Shown here one piece after another: positions 5,202 through 8,434 of a DNA stretch of 8,434 nucleotides (position 1 is its first letter; every line of letters begins with the position of its first letter). The position numbers and the translations under genes are program-made. Below the pieces are notes generated by a model. The model was not told where the DNA came from. It ran no database searches and saw nothing but the letters and a program-made list of their open reading frames with translations. The DNA is from an uncultured Candidatus Saccharibacteria bacterium (GTDB taxonomy: Bacteria; Patescibacteriota; Saccharimonadia; Saccharimonadales; Saccharimonadaceae). The stretch is taken from contig CALJRR010000091.1 in NCBI GenBank assembly GCA_937976315.1, positions 1 to 8,434 on the forward strand, written 5' to 3'.

Positions 5202-6137
5202 ATGGCTACGAAGAAAACTTCAAAGAAAGCCCCAGTTAAAGCCGCAGAAAAGAAAACCGCTGCCGCTAAGACTGAAACCAAAACGACCGTCAAGTACGTC
5301 GTTACTGAATCTACCGCTAAAAGCAAGCGTGTCGAACTAGATTCTAAATTACCAAATAACTTAATTAACATCGTTATTGCGGAAGTTATCGGCACATTCA
5401 TTTTGACACTTGCCGCATTATTCGCATCAGATATTTTGTCATCGATGTATGTCGGTTTTGCATTGATGTTCATCGTTGCAATTATCGGCAACATTTCTGG
5501 TGCACACGTAAACCCAGCTGTCACGTTTGGTCTATGGACAATGCGTAAGCTAAAGACCGTACTTGTACCATTTTACTGGGGTGCACAATTCCTCGGTGCA
5601 ATGGCAGCTATCGTGCTTGTTGGCTCATTAACAAACGGCGGATTTGCTCTAAGCTTCGACCAATTCACTGCGTTCTCCTGGGACATCTTCGCGATGGAAT
5701 TAGTCGGTACCGCTGTATTTGTATTTGGTATTGCCGCAGTTTTGCAGCGCAAAGAAATCAGAGCAGCTGGTCAAGCTTTTGGAATTGGCTTAGCGTTGAT
5801 GATTGGTCTTGTCGTATCCGGCTCAATCTCTTCATACATTAAAAGTACTGCTATTGCAAAAATCCAAAAAGATCAAAGCACTACTCAAACTGAGAAAAAC
5901 GGCCGCACTTACCCACGCGAGATCTACATCTCAGGCGCAACTTTGAACCCAGCAGTTTCTTTGGCTGTTACAGAGAAAACCGACTCTCAACTACGTAGCA
6001 ACGGAGTATTGCCAGCTGAAGGCGAAAAAAGCTATTCACGCTTTAGCCTGGAAGTAATTGCCGCTACCCTAATCGGTGCAGCATTAGGTGGCAACCTATT
6101 TCTACTCGTCAATTACCGAAACAAAGACGAAGAATAG
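5202..6137 (+). CDS. Aquaporin/MIP-family channel with basic N-terminal tail
   Basis: This 311-aa protein has six membrane helices (about 53-76, 82-97, 123-142, 163-181, 190-208 and 283-304) and the two half-helix signatures SGAHVNPAVTFG (99-110) and SGATLNPAVSLA (244-255), so it is a channel for water or small neutral solutes. Three things are unusual. The first 50 residues are rich in Lys, Ala and Thr, like a histone H1 tail, and lie before the first helix. The second NPA is followed by V252, where nearly all aquaporins and glycerol channels have Arg in the selectivity filter. The loop before it (about 209-243) is long and polar. Length is 30-80 residues above typical bacterial MIPs because of these additions. 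It has a strong Shine-Dalgarno and is a single-gene unit between a divergent promoter and a bidirectional terminator. The substrate cannot be assigned; the changed filter suggests a wider or less cation-excluding pore. Confidence 0.92.
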   Translation: MATKKTSKKAPVKAAEKKTAAAKTETKTTVKYVVTESTAKSKRVELDSKLPNNLINIVIAEVIGTFILTLAALFASDILSSMYVGFALMFIVAIIGNISGAHVNPAVTFGLWTMRKLKTVLVPFYWGAQFLGAMAAIVLVGSLTNGGFALSFDQFTAFSWDIFAMELVGTAVFVFGIAAVLQRKEIRAAGQAFGIGLALMIGLVVSGSISSYIKSTAIAKIQKDQSTTQTEKNGRTYPREIYISGATLNPAVSLAVTEKTDSQLRSNGVLPAEGEKSYSRFSLEVIAATLIGAALGGNLFLLVNYRNKDEE

Positions 6138-6153
6138 ATTATAGCTTCACAAT

Positions 6154-6186
6154 AAAATATCCCGCTTAATCGGCGGGGTATTTTTT
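6154..6186. terminator. Bidirectional rho-independent terminator between the aquaporin gene and rmuC
   Basis: A 12-bp stem (6154-6165 with 6173-6184, GC-rich CCCGC/GCGGG core, one G-T pair) has a 7-nt loop and runs into TTTTTT on the plus strand and TATTTTATT on the minus strand. It starts 16 bases after the aquaporin stop codon and just beyond the rmuC stop, so it can end both convergent transcripts. Confidence 0.9.
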
Positions 6187-6189
6187 ATG

Positions 6190-7260
6190 TCAATCTTCCT
6201 GAGTCGGCCGATCAATCAGCTCCGGCTGCGCTTGGTTATCGCCACCAGAAATTCGCACGACATCCTTATCGATCTTCCCCAATTCCTTGTACGTATTGTT
6301 GTAATGACCAACGGTCGTACTAAGACTCTTGCCCATTTTCGTCATCAACTCGTCAAACTTTTTAATGTGGACACCCAATTGACCAACTCGAACCTGAATA
6401 TCCTTAGCTTGCTCCTCAATCTGCAAACTACGAAGCCCCTGAAGAACGGTCTGCAGGTACGCCAAAAAACTAGTCGGACTCACAATAATCACTCGCTTAT
6501 CTCGGAACGCATATTCAATCAAATCGCGACTCGAACCACCCTGACCGACATTGTTAATCAGAAGATCGTAATACAAAGATTCGCTAGGAATAAACATAAA
6601 GGCAAAGTCCATGGTGTTTTCGCGCGGACGAATATATTTACTAGTTTCGTCAATTCGCCCCTTAAGGTCAGCCTTCACCTTATTCAGCCACATTTCACGC
6701 TCAGATTTTGTCTCAGCGTTAATCATGCGATTGTAATTCTCCAAAGAAAACTTACTGTCCACCGGCAATATCTGCCCCTTATCCAGAAAAATAACTGCGT
6801 CAACAATTTCGCCATCCTTGAAACGATATTGCATTTGATATTGCTTGGCTGGCAAAACGTTGTCCAACACACTCTCCAAATAAAACTCACCAAAAACGCC
6901 ACGCTGCTTTGGATTTTGTAACACGTTTTGCAAGGTTTTAAGATCAGTCGCCACATCAACCACACGCTTGTTAGTCTCATCCAATTTTGCCAATCGCTGC
7001 GTTACGTCAGCTACCAACTTCGCGCTTTCTGACAATTGTTTCTGTACGGAAGTTTGGACTTGCGCATTGCTTCGCTCCAACTTATCGCTAACGGATTCGT
7101 TCAGTTTCGCAATAGTCCGCCCCAACTCCACGACATCGGTTTTAATTAGCTCGACGGATGATTGATTTTTTAGCTCGCTGATTTTTGATTGCAGGACAAA
7201 TAAAGTCGCGCCCAAACCAATAGTAATAACAATTAAGAGAATAATGATAATGATTTCCAT
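6190..7260 (-). CDS. rmuC: RmuC-family DNA recombination protein
   Basis: This 356-aa protein has one N-terminal membrane helix (about 2-22), a long coiled coil (about 25-115) and the RmuC domain: QRGVFGEFYLESVL (119-132), DAVIFL (154-159), LPVDSKFSLENYNR (165-178), then MDFAFMFIPSESLYYDLL and VIIVSPTSFLAYLQT. E125, D154 and D168-x-K170 fit the PD-(D/E)xK nuclease-like core of the family. In E. coli, RmuC limits inversions at short inverted repeats; the biochemical activity is not settled. The ATG at 7260 fits because the helix starts immediately and a promoter ends 6 nt before it. It ends in a bidirectional terminator, so it is probably a single-gene unit. Length is a little below E. coli RmuC (475 aa), as in many bacteria with small genomes. 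Confidence 0.93.
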   Translation of the reverse strand: MEIIIIILLIVITIGLGATLFVLQSKISELKNQSSVELIKTDVVELGRTIAKLNESVSDKLERSNAQVQTSVQKQLSESAKLVADVTQRLAKLDETNKRVVDVATDLKTLQNVLQNPKQRGVFGEFYLESVLDNVLPAKQYQMQYRFKDGEIVDAVIFLDKGQILPVDSKFSLENYNRMINAETKSEREMWLNKVKADLKGRIDETSKYIRPRENTMDFAFMFIPSESLYYDLLINNVGQGGSSRDLIEYAFRDKRVIIVSPTSFLAYLQTVLQGLRSLQIEEQAKDIQVRVGQLGVHIKKFDELMTKMGKSLSTTVGHYNNTYKELGKIDKDVVRISGGDNQAQPELIDRPTQED

Positions 7261-7266
7261 ACACTT

Positions 7267-7295
7267 AGTGTACAGTGATTATAGCGCCAAGACAA
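7267..7295 (-). promoter_or_regulatory. Candidate rmuC promoter, predicted leaderless
   Basis: On the minus strand TTGTCT (7290-7295) and TACACT (7267-7272) are 17 bp apart, and the -10 ends 6 nt before the rmuC ATG. No Shine-Dalgarno precedes the start. An alternative -10, TATAAT, lies 11 bp further upstream (complement of 7278-7283) and would give a short leader of about 10 nt. The -35 overlaps the 3' end of the 164-aa gene. Confidence 0.5.
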
Positions 7296-7773
7296 CTCGT
7301 GCTAAGATCGCAAATAAAGTCATAAATAAAATTGCTGCGCCGTTGCCGCGAATTCTATTCAGCCAAATTAACGACAAATATACCAAAACTGTCGCCAAAA
7401 CTACCCATAGCAATGACAAAATCCAAGATCCGCCAGCCCATAATGTAGCACCCCACAACGACACAGTTGCCGCGATTACTACTAGCAGAGGTCGCTTAAT
7501 GCCAAATACCGCCAACACCGGCACCAACATAATTCCCGCCAAAACTAACGCAACGTAAGATGCGATGCTCGTGCTGTTTGCGCAAATAGAAATGTGCTCA
7601 GCGTTCGCGCAAAATACAGGTGTAATCATAAATTTATCAAACGCAAGCGCCAGTAACCAGATAGCCACGCCGCTAGCGACTAAAATCGCCAAAATTCTCA
7701 AGAAAACTCGCCTTGAAAATGGATATGTGTAATCTGATATTTCTTCACGGAAAATAGCTGACAATAATTTCAT
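7279..7773 (-). CDS. Membrane protein of unknown function, 164 aa
   Basis: No family is recognised. After a charged cytoplasmic start (residues 1-24) there are about five helices (25-46, 68-91, 95-112, 116-138 and 145-163). The loop after helix 1 carries two Cys in repeated CAN triplets (C55 and C64), which could form a disulfide outside the cell. I considered a VKOR-type disulfide enzyme, but there is no CxxC later in the protein. The ATG at 7773 is preferred over a TTG nine codons upstream, because the promoter's -10 box ends 6 nt before it and overlaps the longer version. It sits between a PAP2 phosphatase and rmuC on the same strand; all three have their own promoters, so context says little. 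Confidence 0.72.
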   Translation of the reverse strand: MKLLSAIFREEISDYTYPFSRRVFLRILAILVASGVAIWLLALAFDKFMITPVFCANAEHISICANSTSIASYVALVLAGIMLVPVLAVFGIKRPLLVVIAATVSLWGATLWAGGSWILSLLWVVLATVLVYLSLIWLNRIRGNGAAILFMTLFAILARVVLAL

Positions 7774-7779
7774 ACGTAA

Positions 7780-7808
7780 ATTGTAACGTAAACTTGTCAA
7801 TATTGCAA
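7780..7808 (-). promoter_or_regulatory. Promoter of the 164-aa membrane protein gene, predicted leaderless
   Basis: On the minus strand TTGCAA (7803-7808) and TACAAT (7780-7785) are 17 bp apart. The -10 ends 6 nt before the ATG at 7773, so the likely first transcribed base is the A of the start codon. A consensus TTGACA lies in the spacer, but it is badly spaced for this -10 box. No Shine-Dalgarno is present. Confidence 0.65.
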
Positions 7809-7818
7809 ATGTATATGC

Positions 7819-8301
7819 TTAAATATTATGCTTTTTCAGGAGATTCATCGGTTTATACCAAACAATCCCTATGCAAGCAATCAATAATCCGCCAACAACG
7901 TCAAGTGGCGTATGCACCAGAGCGATAACTCGACCGACACACACTAAAATTGTCATTATCAAACACAATAAAGCCAGCCGCCAACTCTTTGCTCCGAAAA
8001 ATACCGCCAAAGTAATTGCCATTGTAAATAGAGCGTGATCAGACGGAAAACCCGGATTATTAAGGAATGACGCGCCGGCAGATACACCCAGAATCTCGAA
8101 CGGGCGCATTTGATCTGGTTGATAAATTGACCCAATAATTTTTGCCGCCACGTAAGCAGTTAAGCCGGCCATCAAAACTTGGCTATAAACTTGATACTTC
8201 TCTTTATTTGGAACCAATTTTATCAGCGAGTACGCACCAATTAGCACGACCGGTACCACTAGTCCGTCAGCAATTAACTTTACAATCCATTGCAAATCCA
8301 T
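7819..8301 (-). CDS. PAP2-superfamily membrane phosphatase (undecaprenyl-diphosphatase/lipid phosphatase-like)
   Basis: This 160-aa multi-pass protein carries the PAP2 active-site set: K54 with R66-P67 (the K-to-RP spacing is longer than the usual six), FPSDHALF with P86-S87-D88-H89, then GRVIALVHTPLDV with R124, H130 and D134. The residues form a vanadate-type pocket facing the outer side of the membrane and dephosphorylate lipid phosphates. The PSDH form is the one seen in BcrC/YbjG undecaprenyl-diphosphate phosphatases, so recycling of the cell-wall carrier lipid is likely but not proven. About five helices surround these motifs. I chose the ATG at 8301 over a TTG at 8367. The longer start would place codons across this gene's own promoter and the tRNA promoter, while the -10 box ends 6 nt before this ATG. 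Confidence 0.85.
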   Translation of the reverse strand: MDLQWIVKLIADGLVVPVVLIGAYSLIKLVPNKEKYQVYSQVLMAGLTAYVAAKIIGSIYQPDQMRPFEILGVSAGASFLNNPGFPSDHALFTMAITLAVFFGAKSWRLALLCLIMTILVCVGRVIALVHTPLDVVGGLLIACIGIVWYKPMNLLKKHNI

Positions 8302-8307
8302 ACTATA

Positions 8308-8336
8308 AGTATATCGCGTCAACGCTAGCCAGTAAA
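8308..8336 (-). promoter_or_regulatory. PAP2 phosphatase promoter, predicted leaderless
   Basis: On the minus strand TTTACT (8331-8336) and TATACT (8308-8313) are exactly 17 bp apart. The -10 ends 6 nt before the ATG at 8301, giving a predicted transcript start on the start codon and no Shine-Dalgarno. It is back-to-back with the tRNA promoter, with 3 bp between the two -35 boxes. Confidence 0.7.
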
Positions 8337-8339
8337 CGC

Positions 8340-8368
8340 TTGCGGAAATCATTTTTCTATAGTACAAT
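8340..8368 (+). promoter_or_regulatory. tRNA-Gln promoter
   Basis: TTGCGG (8340-8345) and TACAAT (8363-8368) are 17 bp apart. The predicted transcript start near 8375 is about 6 nt before the mature 5' end of the tRNA at 8381, leaving a short leader for RNase P to remove. Confidence 0.7.
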
Positions 8369-8380
8369 TATGTTTGCCGT

Positions 8381-8434
8381 TGGGATGTCGCCAAGTGGTA
8401 AGGCAGCGGGTTCTGGTCCCGCCATTCGGGGGTT
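8381..8434 (+). tRNA. tRNA-Gln (anticodon CTG), 3' end cut off by the window
   Basis: The first 54 bases of the tRNA are present: acceptor strand TGGGATG (8381-8387), D stem GCC/GGC (8390-8392 with 8402-8404), anticodon stem GCGGG/CCCGC (8406-8410 with 8418-8422), 7-nt loop with anticodon CTG at 8413-8415, and the T-stem strand GGGGG (8428-8432) with the first TT of the T loop. The rest of the T arm, the 3' acceptor strand and CCA lie outside the window. CTG reads CAG (Gln). Confidence 0.93.

Noticed and set aside
7279..7773. The 164-aa membrane protein as a VKOR/DsbB-type disulfide enzyme, because of the two Cys in one external loop.
   Set aside because: The catalytic CxxC near a later helix is missing; these are the only two cysteines.
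8302..8367. N-terminal extension of the PAP2 phosphatase from a TTG codon at 8367.
   Set aside because: It would overlap both the gene's own promoter and the tRNA promoter and has no Shine-Dalgarno. The ATG at 8301 has perfect promoter spacing and begins the protein naturally.

Overview
The window looks like a chromosomal piece of a small-genome bacterium of the Candidate Phyla Radiation (Patescibacteria), most likely a Saccharibacterium (TM7) of the oral type. This is inferred from the mix of short tightly packed genes, lineage-restricted small membrane proteins, a PheS with a four-cysteine insert and no pheT beside it, and promoters that sit directly on start codons. It was not confirmed by any search. 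The standard genetic code fits all genes.

Layout. (1) Positions 3-1022 (+): the 3' part of a gene joining a nucleoside-phosphorylase-like domain to an all-alpha NTP-pyrophosphatase (MazG/dUTPase-like) domain, followed by a hairpin terminator. (2) Positions 1215-3207 (-): an HIT-family protein and an RclA/Har-type flavin disulfide reductase. Upstream of the reductase lies a scar made of the first 10 codons of the HIT gene (43 bp identical to the intact copy) joined to the last 10 codons plus stop of a second, diverged pheS. (3) Positions 3226-5144 (-): a compact operon of a 78-aa tail-anchored protein, pheS and a DUF998-like membrane protein. (4) Positions 5202-6137 (+): an aquaporin/MIP channel with a Lys/Ala-rich N-terminal tail and Val in place of the usual filter Arg. 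A strong bidirectional terminator separates it from rmuC. (5) Positions 6190-8301 (-): rmuC, a 164-aa membrane protein of unknown function and a PAP2-type phosphatase, each with its own promoter. (6) Positions 8381-8434 (+): the start of a tRNA-Gln(CTG), whose promoter is back-to-back with the PAP2 promoter.

The two strongest observations are these. First, the reductase appears to have been acquired by recombination with DNA from a relative. The foreign pheS tail differs from the resident one at 5 of 33 bases, all synonymous, and the HIT 5' end is duplicated on the other side, which is the outcome expected of homology-facilitated illegitimate recombination (for example after DNA uptake). Second, four minus-strand genes have a -10 box ending exactly 6 nt before the ATG and no Shine-Dalgarno, which predicts leaderless mRNAs. 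The aquaporin, reductase and HIT genes instead have clear Shine-Dalgarno sequences. No CRISPR array, transposase, integrase or complete multi-gene novel system is visible.
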